Below are positions 8,015 to 16,073 of a stretch of 21,766 nt of DNA, piece by piece. Below the pieces are notes generated by a model. That model saw only the letters and a program-made list of their open reading frames with translations. It did not search any database and was not told the DNA's origin. The DNA is from Acetobacteraceae bacterium (GTDB lineage Bacteria > Pseudomonadota > Alphaproteobacteria > Acetobacterales > Acetobacteraceae), in contig DAHUXX010000230.1 of the NCBI GenBank assembly GCA_027306955.1, positions 1-21,766 on the forward strand, written 5' to 3'. The position numbers and the translations under genes were made by a program. Positions within the stretch are counted from its first letter, which is position 1. Each line of letters opens with the position of its first letter.

Positions 8015-9217
8015 ATGGCCGACGCCTTCATCTGCGACTTCGTGCGCACGCCGATCGGGCGCTATGCCGGAGCGCTCAGGGATGTGCGCACGGACGACCT
8101 CGCGGCGCATCCGTTGCGGCTGCTGCGCGAGAGGAACGCCTCGGTCGACTGGGAAGCGCTCGACGATTGCTACATGGGCTGCGCCAACCAGGCGGGGGAG
8201 GACAACCGCAACGTGGCGCGCATGGCGACGCTGCTCGCGGGCTACCCCGTCGATGTACCGGGGGCGACGATCAACCGGCTGTGCGGATCCGGCCTCGACG
8301 CGGTGGGCACGGCGGCGCGGGCGATCCGCGTCGGCGAGGCGGAGCTGATGCTGGCGGGGGGTGTCGAGAGCATGACGCGCGCGCCGTTCGTGATGGGCAA
8401 GGCGGGCGAGGCGTTCTCGCGCTCGGCGGAGGTCTACGACACCACGATCGGCTGGCGGTTCGTCAACGCGATGATGAAGGTTCAGTACGGGATCGATTCG
8501 ATGCCCGAGACCGGGGAGAACGTGGCCGAGGCGTTCCAGGTCTCGCGGGCCGACCAGGATGCGTTCGCGTACCGGAGCCAGCAGCGCTGTGCCGCGGCGC
8601 AGAAGGCGGGGTTCTTTGCGCGCGAGATTTCACCGGTAACGATCAAGACCCGCAAGGGCGAGGTGGTGGTGGATACCGATGAACACCCGCGTGCCGACAC
8701 GACGCTGGAGGGGCTGGCAAAACTCAAAACGCCGTTCCGCAATCCGGGGACGGTGACGGCGGGGAATGCCTCGGGCGTGAATGACGGGGCGGCGGCGCTG
8801 ATCCTTGCCTCCGAGACGGCAGCGAGGAAGCATGGGCTCGTGCCGCGCGGGCGCGTTGTCGGAATGGCGACCGCGGGGGTGGAGCCGCGCATCATGGGCA
8901 TCGGGCCGGCGCCGGCGGTGCGGAAGCTGCTGGCACGGACCGGGGTTTCGCTGGGCGAGGTGGATGTGATCGAGCTTAACGAGGCGTTCGCGGCGCAGGG
9001 GCTGGCGGTGACGCGCCAGCTGGGGCTCGCGGACGACACAGAGCATGTGAACCCGCATGGCGGCGCGATCGCCCTCGGGCATCCGCTCGGGATGAGCGGG
9101 GCGCGGCTGGCGCTCACGGCGCTGTCGGCGCTGGAGGCGCGCGGGCAGAAACGTGCGATCGCGACGATGTGCATCGGCGTGGGCCAGGGGATCGCGGCGC
9201 TGATCGAGCGGGTTTGA
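8015..9217 (+). CDS. pcaF: Acetyl-CoA C-acyltransferase, PcaF-type (3-oxoadipyl-CoA thiolase family)
   Basis: This 400-residue thiolase carries out reversible CoA-dependent cleavage of a 3-oxoacyl-CoA. The nucleophile is Cys90 in NRLCGSGLD. NEAFA, the His-bearing NPHGGAIALGHPLG, and the second catalytic Cys in MCIGVGQG are all present. The stretches GCANQAGEDNRNVARMA, GGVESMTRAPFVMGKA and YDTTIGWRFVN are typical of PcaF/PaaJ rather than PhaA or FadA. The ATG at 8015 has GGAGG 7 nt upstream; the frame opens earlier at 7952 but that part looks noncoding. No other protocatechuate or phenylacetate genes are visible, so the substrate is open, and a general beta-ketothiolase role, perhaps linked to the nearby PHA genes, is equally plausible. 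It does not appear to be co-transcribed with flgH. Confidence 0.93.
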   Translation: MADAFICDFVRTPIGRYAGALRDVRTDDLAAHPLRLLRERNASVDWEALDDCYMGCANQAGEDNRNVARMATLLAGYPVDVPGATINRLCGSGLDAVGTAARAIRVGEAELMLAGGVESMTRAPFVMGKAGEAFSRSAEVYDTTIGWRFVNAMMKVQYGIDSMPETGENVAEAFQVSRADQDAFAYRSQQRCAAAQKAGFFAREISPVTIKTRKGEVVVDTDEHPRADTTLEGLAKLKTPFRNPGTVTAGNASGVNDGAAALILASETAARKHGLVPRGRVVGMATAGVEPRIMGIGPAPAVRKLLARTGVSLGEVDVIELNEAFAAQGLAVTRQLGLADDTEHVNPHGGAIALGHPLGMSGARLALTALSALEARGQKRAIATMCIGVGQGIAALIERV

Positions 9218-9221
9218 TGCG

Positions 9222-9239
9222 GCGCCGCATGGCGGCGTC
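9222..9239 (+). terminator. Possible hairpin after the thiolase gene
   Basis: Five bases after the stop, GCGCCGC can pair with GCGGCGT around an ATG loop, about 7 bp including a G-T pair. The AT-rich TAATATTAT follows, instead of a clean T run. A modest terminator is possible. Confidence 0.35.
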
Positions 9240-9285
9240 GTAATATTATCGACACGCGAAACTCGCTCGGCCGGGGCGCCTGCGT

Positions 9286-9293
9286 GCTATGGT
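9286..9293 (+). promoter_or_regulatory. Possible extended -10 promoter for the DUF2189 gene
   Basis: GCTATGGT, preceded by GT, gives TGC-TATGGT, an extended -10-like element about 85 nt before the ATG at 9379. No good -35 is seen at 17 nt. A similar GTGCTAGAC occurs before the thiolase gene (about 7979-7987). Weak evidence only. Confidence 0.25.
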
Positions 9294-9378
9294 GCGCGCA
9301 CGGCGGATCGCGGCGCGCGTGACCGGCCGCGGCGTGTCGCCTCTTGCCCTCGGACTTCGGTCACGTGGGAGGAACGTC

Positions 9379-10236
9379 ATGGCGACGATCAGGAATCCCA
9401 TCGAGTGGGGCGCCGATCAGTTGCGGCTCGCGGGTGTGGCGGTGGGCACCGCCGGGCGGGCGGTGGCGGAGGCGGAGCGCAGCGATGCGCCGGTCCGCAT
9501 CGCGAGAATCGGGATCCGGGATATCGGGGCCTCGCTGCAGGCGGGGCTGGACGATTTTCTCGCAGTCCGCAGCGACGTGATTTTCCTCTGCCTGTTCTAT
9601 CCGGTGGTGGGGCTGGTGCTGGCCTACATCGTGTTCGGGCATGGGCTGCTGCACCTGCTGTTCCCGCTCGCGTCCGGCTTCGCGCTGGTGGGGCCGGTGG
9701 CGGGGCTCGGGCTCTATGCGATGAGCCGCAACCGTGAGCGGGGCGGGACGATCGCCACGCGCGACGCGCTCGAGGTGCTGCGCTCGCCGGCCTTCGGCGA
9801 GATCCTGGTGCTGGGCCTGGCGATGGTGGCGGAGCTGCTGGTGTGGCTGTGGGCGGCGTTCGCGATCTATGTGCTGACGCTGGGGCCGAAGCCACCGGTC
9901 TCGATGAGCCTGTTCGTGCATGACGTGATCGCCACGCCTTCGGGGCATGCGATGGCGGCGATCGGGATCGTGGTGGGGTTCTTCTTCGCGGCGCTGGCCC
10001 TGCTGCTGTTCCTTGCGTTCCCGCTCCTGCTCGACCGGGATGTGGGGCTGGCGGTTGCGATCCGCGCCTCGGTGCGCGCGGTGCTGGCGAACAAGGGGAC
10101 GATGACGGTGTGGGGGCTGGTCGTTGCCGTGGCGCTGGCGGTGGGTTGCGTGCCGGCGTTCCTGGGGCTGGTGGTGGTGGTGCCGGTGCTGGGGCACGCG
10201 ACCTGGCACCTCTACCGGCGGGTCATGCCGCGATGA
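9379..10236 (+). CDS. DUF2189 family integral membrane protein
   Basis: The 285-residue product starts with about 65 soluble residues, then five hydrophobic blocks at roughly 66-86, 90-113, 141-167, 190-217 and 242-275. The text DVIFLCLFYPVVGLVLAYIVFG-HGLLHLLFPLASGFALVGPVAGLGLYAMSR (split here) is characteristic of DUF2189 proteins. DUF2189 has no established function that I know of, although its Pro/Gly-rich multi-pass layout is consistent across bacteria. I chose ATG 9379 because GGGAGGA lies 6 nt before it; the longer frame from 9289 adds a basic, unconserved-looking extension. It converges on the acyl-CoA ligase gene, with 33 nt between the stops and a long hairpin there. Confidence 0.88.
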   Translation: MATIRNPIEWGADQLRLAGVAVGTAGRAVAEAERSDAPVRIARIGIRDIGASLQAGLDDFLAVRSDVIFLCLFYPVVGLVLAYIVFGHGLLHLLFPLASGFALVGPVAGLGLYAMSRNRERGGTIATRDALEVLRSPAFGEILVLGLAMVAELLVWLWAAFAIYVLTLGPKPPVSMSLFVHDVIATPSGHAMAAIGIVVGFFFAALALLLFLAFPLLLDRDVGLAVAIRASVRAVLANKGTMTVWGLVVAVALAVGCVPAFLGLVVVVPVLGHATWHLYRRVMPR

Positions 10237-10238
10237 GG

Positions 10239-10272
10239 TGGCGTTGCCAGTCGTGACGGCTGCGCAACGTCA
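10239..10272. terminator. Long hairpin between convergent genes, candidate bidirectional terminator
   Basis: TGGCGTTGC (10239-10247) pairs with GCAACGTCA (10264-10272) over 9 bp. CAGTC (10248-10252) then pairs with GGCTG (10258-10262) over 5 bp, with one bulged C and the loop GTGAC. It fills the gap between the two convergent stop codons and includes the ligase stop. There is no U tract on either strand, so true terminator activity is uncertain. Confidence 0.5.
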
Positions 10273-11886
10273 TCCCGCGTAGCGTTTCCGGAGCTCGGTC
10301 TTGAGGATCTTGCCGGTGGCGCCGTGGGGAAGGCTCTCGGCGACGATGACGCGATCCGGGATCGACCAGGCCGGGACCTTGTCCCTGTAGAAGGCGCGCA
10401 GCGCGTCGGGTGTCGGCGCGTGGCCGGGGCGAGGGACGACGATGAGCAGTGGGCGCTCGCCCCATTTCGCATCGGGAACCGCGATGGCGGCGGCCTCCGC
10501 CACGTCCGGGTGGGCGATGGCGATGTTCTCGATGGCGATGGAGCTGATCCATTCGCCGCCGGACTTGATGAGGTCCTTGGTGCGGTCGGTGAGGACGACG
10601 TAGCCCTCGGGCGAGAAGACACCGACATCGCCGGTGGGGAACCAGCCGTCATCGCCGACCGAGGTTTCCGGCATGCGGTAGTAGGCGCTGGCGACCCAGT
10701 GGCCGCGGAAGACGAGGTTGCCCTGGGTCCGCCCGTCCCAGGGCGCTTCGCCCTGCTCGTTCTCGGCGCGGACGTCGATGCCGAACACGACACGGCCTTG
10801 CGTGGCCTGTTCGTCGAGGCGCGCCTCGGGGTCGAGCAGGAGAGTGGAGGGTTTTGGGGAGTTCCAGGTGGCGACGGGGGAACTTTCGGTCATGCCCCAG
10901 GCGTGGGAGATGGTGACGCCGAGCCTGGCGTATTCCGCCATCAGGGCGCGGGGGAAGGCCGAGCCGCCGGACATCAGGCGCTGGAGGGTGGCGAAGTGCG
11001 CGCCCCTCTCCCGCAGCTTCGCGAGCACGCCCAGCCAGACCGTGGGGACGCCGCCGGAGATGGTGACGCGCTCGCCGTCGAGCAGGCCGATGATCGAGTC
11101 CGGGTCGAGGTGGCGGCCGGGGAGGATGAGCGCGGCGCCGATCATGGGCGCGGCGAAGGGCAGGCCCCAGGCGTTGACGTGGAACATCGGCACGACGGGC
11201 AGCACGCGGTCCGTCGCGCGCAGGCCGGTGACGTCGCCCATCGCCATCGTCATCGCGTGCAGGACGGTGGCGCGGTGGGAGAAGAGGACGCCCTTTGGCC
11301 GGCCGGTGGTACCGGAGGTGTAGCAGAGGCCGCACGCGGCGTTTTCGTCGAAGGCGGGCCAAGCATAGTCGTCGTTGTGACCGGCGAGGAGGGTTTCGTA
11401 GCAGAGGAGGTTGATGCCGGCGGGGAGTGCGAGGTCCGGCATCTCGGGCTCGGCGCACAGGATGACGACCGTGCGGAGGGTTTTGCCGAGCCTGGGGGCG
11501 ACGGAGGCGAGGATGGGCGCGAAGCCGGGGTCGATGAACAGAATTCCGTCCTCGGCGTGGTCGGCGATGTAGGCGATGTCGTCGTGGGCGAGGCGCGGGT
11601 TGATGGTGTTGCAGACGGCGCCCGTGCCCATGACGGCGTAGTAGAGCTCGAGATGGCGGTCCGAGTTCATCGCCAGCGTGCCAACGCGGTCGGACGGTTT
11701 CACGCCGAGTGCCACGAGGGCGTTGGCGAGGCGGCGGGCCCGGCGTTCCAGTGCCGCGTAGGTGGTGCGGGCGAGCGAGGCGTCGTCGCGGCGGGAGACA
11801 ACCTCGCCCCCGGCATGGTGGCGCGCGGCGTGGCACAACACAGAGGACACCAGCAGGGGCTGGTGCTGCATCAGGCCCATCAGCAT
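10270..11886 (-). CDS. AMP-forming acyl-CoA synthetase (AlkK-like fatty acyl-CoA ligase)
   Basis: This 538-residue member of the adenylate-forming family activates a carboxylic acid to its CoA thioester at the expense of ATP. The P-loop YTSGTTGRPKGV is at 189-200, GMTE at 331-334, and DGWFPTGD at 413-420. DRTKDLIKSGGEWIS is at 434-448, and the C-terminal catalytic Lys is at 526 in GATGKILK. The opening MLMGLMQHQPLLVSSVLCHA is typical of medium/long-chain AlkK-like and methylthiopropionate-CoA ligases (DmdB-type), so chain length cannot be fixed by eye. ATG 11884-11886 has GGGGGAGG 5 nt upstream, and that site is within a strong hairpin. It lies 52 nt downstream of phaC on the same strand, so it may be co-transcribed and supply acyl-CoA for polymer or fatty-acid metabolism. 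Confidence 0.93.
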   Translation of the reverse strand: MLMGLMQHQPLLVSSVLCHAARHHAGGEVVSRRDDASLARTTYAALERRARRLANALVALGVKPSDRVGTLAMNSDRHLELYYAVMGTGAVCNTINPRLAHDDIAYIADHAEDGILFIDPGFAPILASVAPRLGKTLRTVVILCAEPEMPDLALPAGINLLCYETLLAGHNDDYAWPAFDENAACGLCYTSGTTGRPKGVLFSHRATVLHAMTMAMGDVTGLRATDRVLPVVPMFHVNAWGLPFAAPMIGAALILPGRHLDPDSIIGLLDGERVTISGGVPTVWLGVLAKLRERGAHFATLQRLMSGGSAFPRALMAEYARLGVTISHAWGMTESSPVATWNSPKPSTLLLDPEARLDEQATQGRVVFGIDVRAENEQGEAPWDGRTQGNLVFRGHWVASAYYRMPETSVGDDGWFPTGDVGVFSPEGYVVLTDRTKDLIKSGGEWISSIAIENIAIAHPDVAEAAAIAVPDAKWGERPLLIVVPRPGHAPTPDALRAFYRDKVPAWSIPDRVIVAESLPHGATGKILKTELRKRYAG

Positions 11887-11891
11887 GCTTG

Positions 11892-11928
11892 CCTCCCCCG
11901 TTCGTTCCGGGAACGTTAGCCGGGGGAG
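11892..11928 (-). promoter_or_regulatory. Two-part hairpin enclosing the ligase ribosome binding site
   Basis: CTCCCCCG (11893-11900) and CGGGGGAG (11921-11928) form a perfect 8-bp outer stem. CGTTC (11903-11907) and GAACG (11911-11915) form an inner 5-bp stem. In the minus-strand RNA the ligase Shine-Dalgarno GGGGGAGG is the 3' arm of the outer stem, so pairing would hide it. It could be translational control, a transcript processing or stabilising element, or a weak terminator after phaC. There is no U tract before the ATG. Confidence 0.55.
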
Positions 11929-11938
11929 ACGCCGGACA

Positions 11939-13759
11939 TCAACTGATGCGCAGCTTTACGTAGCTGCCAGGGGCGTCCTCAATCGGCTTGAGCTTGCCGG
12001 AGCCGGGCTCGCGGGCAGGGACCATGCGCCGGTCGTGGCCGCTGACCCAGTGGTGCCAGTCCGGCCACCAGGAGCCGGCCATTTCGGCCGCGCCGGCGAG
12101 CCAGTCCTCCGGTGCTTCGGGCAGGTCCTCGTTGATCCAGTGGTTGTACTTGCTGCCCTCCGGCGGGTTGACGACGCCCGCGATGTGGCCGGAGGCAGCG
12201 AGGACGAAGCGGTTCTTGCCGGAGAGCAGGTGCGCACCGCAATAGGTGGCGCGCCAGGGGGCGATGTGGTCCTCGCGGGTGGAAATGAAGTAGGCGGGGA
12301 TCCTGATGCGGCCGAGGTCGATCGGCGTGCCCTCGAGCACGATGCCGCCGGGCCGGGCGAGGCGGTTTTCCTGGTACATGTTGCGCAGGTAGAACGAGTG
12401 CATGCGCGCGGGCATGCGCGTGGAATCCGCGTTCCAGTAGAGGAGGTCGAAGGGGAACGGGTCCTTGCCGAGGAGGTAGTTGTTGACGACGAAGGACCAG
12501 ATGAGGTCGTTGGCGCGCAGCATGTTGAAGGTGGTGGCCATCTCCGAGCCTTCGAGATAGCCGCGGCGGTTCATCCGCTCCTCCAGCATCTTGAGCTGCT
12601 CCTCGTCGATGAAGACGTTGAGCTCGCCGGATTCGCGGAAATCCAGCAGCGAGACGAAGAAGGTGGCGGACTTGATGCGGTCGTCGCTGTGGGCGGCCAT
12701 CCATGCAAGGGTCGCTCCCAGCAGCGTGCCGCCGAGGCAATACCCGATGGCGTTGATGGCGGACTCGCCGGTGGCCTTCTCGATCGCGTCCAGCGCCTCG
12801 AGGATGCCCTCGCGCATGTAGTCCTCGAAATCCTTCTCGGCGAGTTTCGCGTCCGGGTTGACCCAGGAGACCATGAAGACGGTGTGGCCCTGCGAGACCG
12901 CCCAGCGCACCAGCGAGTTCTTGGGGCGGAGGTCGAGGATGTAGAATTTGTTGATCCAGGGCGGGATAATGAGCAACGGGCGCTTCAGCACCTTCTCGGT
13001 GCTGGGCGCGTACTGGATGAGCTGGATGAGGTCGTTCTGGAACACGACCTTGCCGGGCGAGACCGCGATGTTCTCGCCGATGCGGAAGGCGTCCATGTCC
13101 GTCATCTTGATGCGCAGCTTGCCGCGCCCGCTCTCGAGGTCGGCGAGCAGGTTGTTGAGGCCGCGCAACAGGTTCTCCCCGCCGGTCTCCGCGGTGCGGC
13201 GGAGCACCTCGGGGTTCGTGAGCAGGAAGTTCGACGGGCTCATCGCGTCGATGAACTGGCGGGCGTAGAAGTCGACCTTCTGCGCGGAGCGGTCGTCGAG
13301 CCCGTCCACATGGCTGACCACGTCCTGCACGAAGCGGGCGGAGAGCAGGTAGGACTGCTTGATGAAGTCGAACACCTCGCTCTCGCGCCAGGCGTCGTCC
13401 TTGAAGCGGCGGTCGGCGGGGTCGGCCTGGATCACGGGCGCGGTATCCATGCCCATCATGCGCCGCGCGGTGGACTGCCAGACGGACATGTAGTCCTGCC
13501 AGAGGCCGAGCTGGGCCTGGACCAGGTGCGCGGGGTTGGCCATCAGCTTCGCGGTCATCGCCATGAAGGCGGCGCCGATGTTGAGCGGGTCCGGCGATTC
13601 CGGGCCTTCCTCGGCCTGGCGCTTCAGCCACTCCGAGACGATGCGCTGGGAGCGCTCGGCGACGTCGGCCATGGAACGGCCGATATCGGCGGCGTCGGGG
13701 AGGCGGAACCCGGCGGCTGGATCGGGTTTCGGCGTCTCGGGCCCGGGCTTGTCGGCCAT
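11939..13759 (-). CDS. phaC: Class I poly(3-hydroxyalkanoate) polymerase PhaC
   Basis: PhaC polymerises (R)-3-hydroxyacyl-CoA into storage polyester on granules. The product is 606 residues from the chosen start. The N-terminal domain includes QLGLWQDYMSVWQSTARRM and FDFIKQSYLLSARFV. The alpha/beta-hydrolase domain has the lipase-like box GYCLGG with nucleophile Cys341. Asp497 is in STREDHIAPW and His525 in ASGHIAGVVNPP; spacing agrees with the Cys/Asp/His triad of class I enzymes. RPLLIIPPWINKFYILDL and GHTVFMVSWVNPD are also class I signatures. ATG 13757-13759 is preferred, with AAGGA 10 nt upstream; ATG 13799-13801 extends the protein by 14 basic residues and has no ribosome binding site. 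It diverges from the lipoprotein gene. No phaA, phaB, phaR or phasin is seen in the window. Confidence 0.97.
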   Translation of the reverse strand: MADKPGPETPKPDPAAGFRLPDAADIGRSMADVAERSQRIVSEWLKRQAEEGPESPDPLNIGAAFMAMTAKLMANPAHLVQAQLGLWQDYMSVWQSTARRMMGMDTAPVIQADPADRRFKDDAWRESEVFDFIKQSYLLSARFVQDVVSHVDGLDDRSAQKVDFYARQFIDAMSPSNFLLTNPEVLRRTAETGGENLLRGLNNLLADLESGRGKLRIKMTDMDAFRIGENIAVSPGKVVFQNDLIQLIQYAPSTEKVLKRPLLIIPPWINKFYILDLRPKNSLVRWAVSQGHTVFMVSWVNPDAKLAEKDFEDYMREGILEALDAIEKATGESAINAIGYCLGGTLLGATLAWMAAHSDDRIKSATFFVSLLDFRESGELNVFIDEEQLKMLEERMNRRGYLEGSEMATTFNMLRANDLIWSFVVNNYLLGKDPFPFDLLYWNADSTRMPARMHSFYLRNMYQENRLARPGGIVLEGTPIDLGRIRIPAYFISTREDHIAPWRATYCGAHLLSGKNRFVLAASGHIAGVVNPPEGSKYNHWINEDLPEAPEDWLAGAAEMAGSWWPDWHHWVSGHDRRMVPAREPGSGKLKPIEDAPGSYVKLRIS

Positions 13760-13827
13760 ATGCTGGGTGTCCTTTTCTTCGCGGACCCGGCGGGGCAGCA
13801 TGGCGCTGCTACGGGCAGGGGTCGTGG
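13760..13827. promoter_or_regulatory. Short divergent region between phaC and the lipoprotein gene
   Basis: These 68 nt must carry the start signals of two divergent genes. A small hairpin is visible: GCAGC (13795-13799) with GCTGC (13805-13809), loop ATGGC. I do not see a confident -35/-10 pair in either direction. Confidence 0.35.
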
Positions 13828-14751
13828 ATGCGCAGAATGAGGCGGGGTGTTAGCGAGCGGTCCCGCGACGTTCAAGGTCCGCCGATCGGGGGGCTCGGGA
13901 AACTCGGGGCTGGTATGCTCGCGCTCGCGCTGGCGGGGTGCGCGAATGGCGTCGGTTCCTACGACCCGGTGGCGTGGTGGCACCACCTGGAGGGCGGGCA
14001 GATCGCGGAAAACCGCCCGCGGCCGCCGGGGATCAACGCCCCATACCCCAACCTGGCCATGATCCCTTCCCGACCCGAGGCGCTGAGCGCCAAGACGCGG
14101 GCGGAGGCGGCGAGCCGGCTGCTGCAGGACCAGGAAAACGGCGCCTATGCCCTGGCGCAGCCGGTGCCGGCGCCGCCGCCCGCCCCCACCCCGCCGCCGG
14201 CCCCGGCAGCCGGGGCGATGGGGGGACAGATGGCGGCGGTGGGGGAAAGCCAGCCGGCTGCGGCCGCGCCCGCCGTGACGGCCCCTGCCCCGGCTGCCAG
14301 CGCGCCGGTTGCCGAGGCGGCGGGCGATGCTGCCCTCTCGATTCCCGCGAGGCCGCCGCCGCCGCCCGATCTGCCGGGCGTGCCGTGGCTGACGCGCCCG
14401 GCGCCTTTGCCGCAGGCGCCGCCGATCCCGCCCGCGCCGCCTCTCGGGGGAATCGGCAAGCCGGTCGCGGTGCGGTTCGCGCGCGGCTCCGCGGTGCTGT
14501 CGCCGGATGACGAGGCGGCGCTGAAGCGGCTGGCGGCGGCGCGGGCAGCCTCGGTGGTGGCGGTGACGGGGTTCGGCGAGGCGCCGGGGCACGAGCCGGG
14601 GATCCAGGTCGCGGCGCTGCGGCTGGCGTGGGCACGGGCGGAGGCGATCGCGGCGGTGTTGCGGCGCGACGGGGTTCCGGACAACGCGATGAGCGTCGCC
14701 GCGTATGGGCCAGGCGGCGGGGGGGTGGCGCGGTTGGTGCCGGCCGGTTGA
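13828..14751 (+). CDS. Pro/Ala-rich lipoprotein with degenerate OmpA-like domain
   Basis: The 307-residue product has a long lipoprotein signal with lipobox LAGC (Cys38), preceded by MRRMRRG. After it comes a short region with YDPVAWWHHLEGG, then a Pro/Ala-rich spacer (about 112-205) suited to crossing the periplasm. The C-terminal domain is OmpA/Pal-like: VRFARGSAVLSPDDEAALKRLA, then VAVTGFGEAPG, then RLAWARAEAIAAVLRRDGVP, then AYGPGGGGVARLVPAG. The usual GHTD near the second strand and the closing NRRVEI, both used in peptidoglycan binding, are not conserved. AGGGG lies 6 nt before ATG 13828; ATG 13837 is an alternative. I infer an outer-membrane lipoprotein of unknown function. Its place before the amino-acid cluster may be incidental. 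Confidence 0.75.
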   Translation: MRRMRRGVSERSRDVQGPPIGGLGKLGAGMLALALAGCANGVGSYDPVAWWHHLEGGQIAENRPRPPGINAPYPNLAMIPSRPEALSAKTRAEAASRLLQDQENGAYALAQPVPAPPPAPTPPPAPAAGAMGGQMAAVGESQPAAAAPAVTAPAPAASAPVAEAAGDAALSIPARPPPPPDLPGVPWLTRPAPLPQAPPIPPAPPLGGIGKPVAVRFARGSAVLSPDDEAALKRLAAARAASVVAVTGFGEAPGHEPGIQVAALRLAWARAEAIAAVLRRDGVPDNAMSVAAYGPGGGGVARLVPAG

Positions 14752-14763
14752 CCTCTTTTCCAA

Positions 14764-14809
14764 GTTGACGGCGGACGTGGTTGAGGGGGGACGTGGTTGA
14801 CGGGGGACG
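14764..14809 (+). repeat. 16-bp tandem repeat in the leader of the aminotransferase gene
   Basis: GGACGTGGTTGAGGGG (14773-14788) is followed by GGACGTGGTTGACGGG (14789-14804) and a partial GGACG. A degenerate GTTGACGGC precedes them at 14764-14772, about 2.9 units in all. It lies between the lipoprotein stop and the aminotransferase ATG. TTGACG occurs in two units, but no matching -10 is seen at 17 nt. Confidence 0.75.
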
Positions 14810-14849
14810 CGCGAGACGCCACGAGGCGGGCAGCGAACGGGATCTGACG

Positions 14850-16069
<1,220 letters not shown>

Positions 16070-16073
<4 letters not shown>

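Noticed and set aside
10324..11919. 531-codon plus-strand frame opposite the acyl-CoA ligase
   Set aside because: The opposite strand has every adenylate-forming motif in order. This frame is an acidic shadow without motifs.
11762..13840. 692-codon plus-strand frame opposite phaC
   Set aside because: PhaC on the minus strand has its full catalytic triad. The plus frame is rich in Val/Asp/Glu/His with no recognisable domain.
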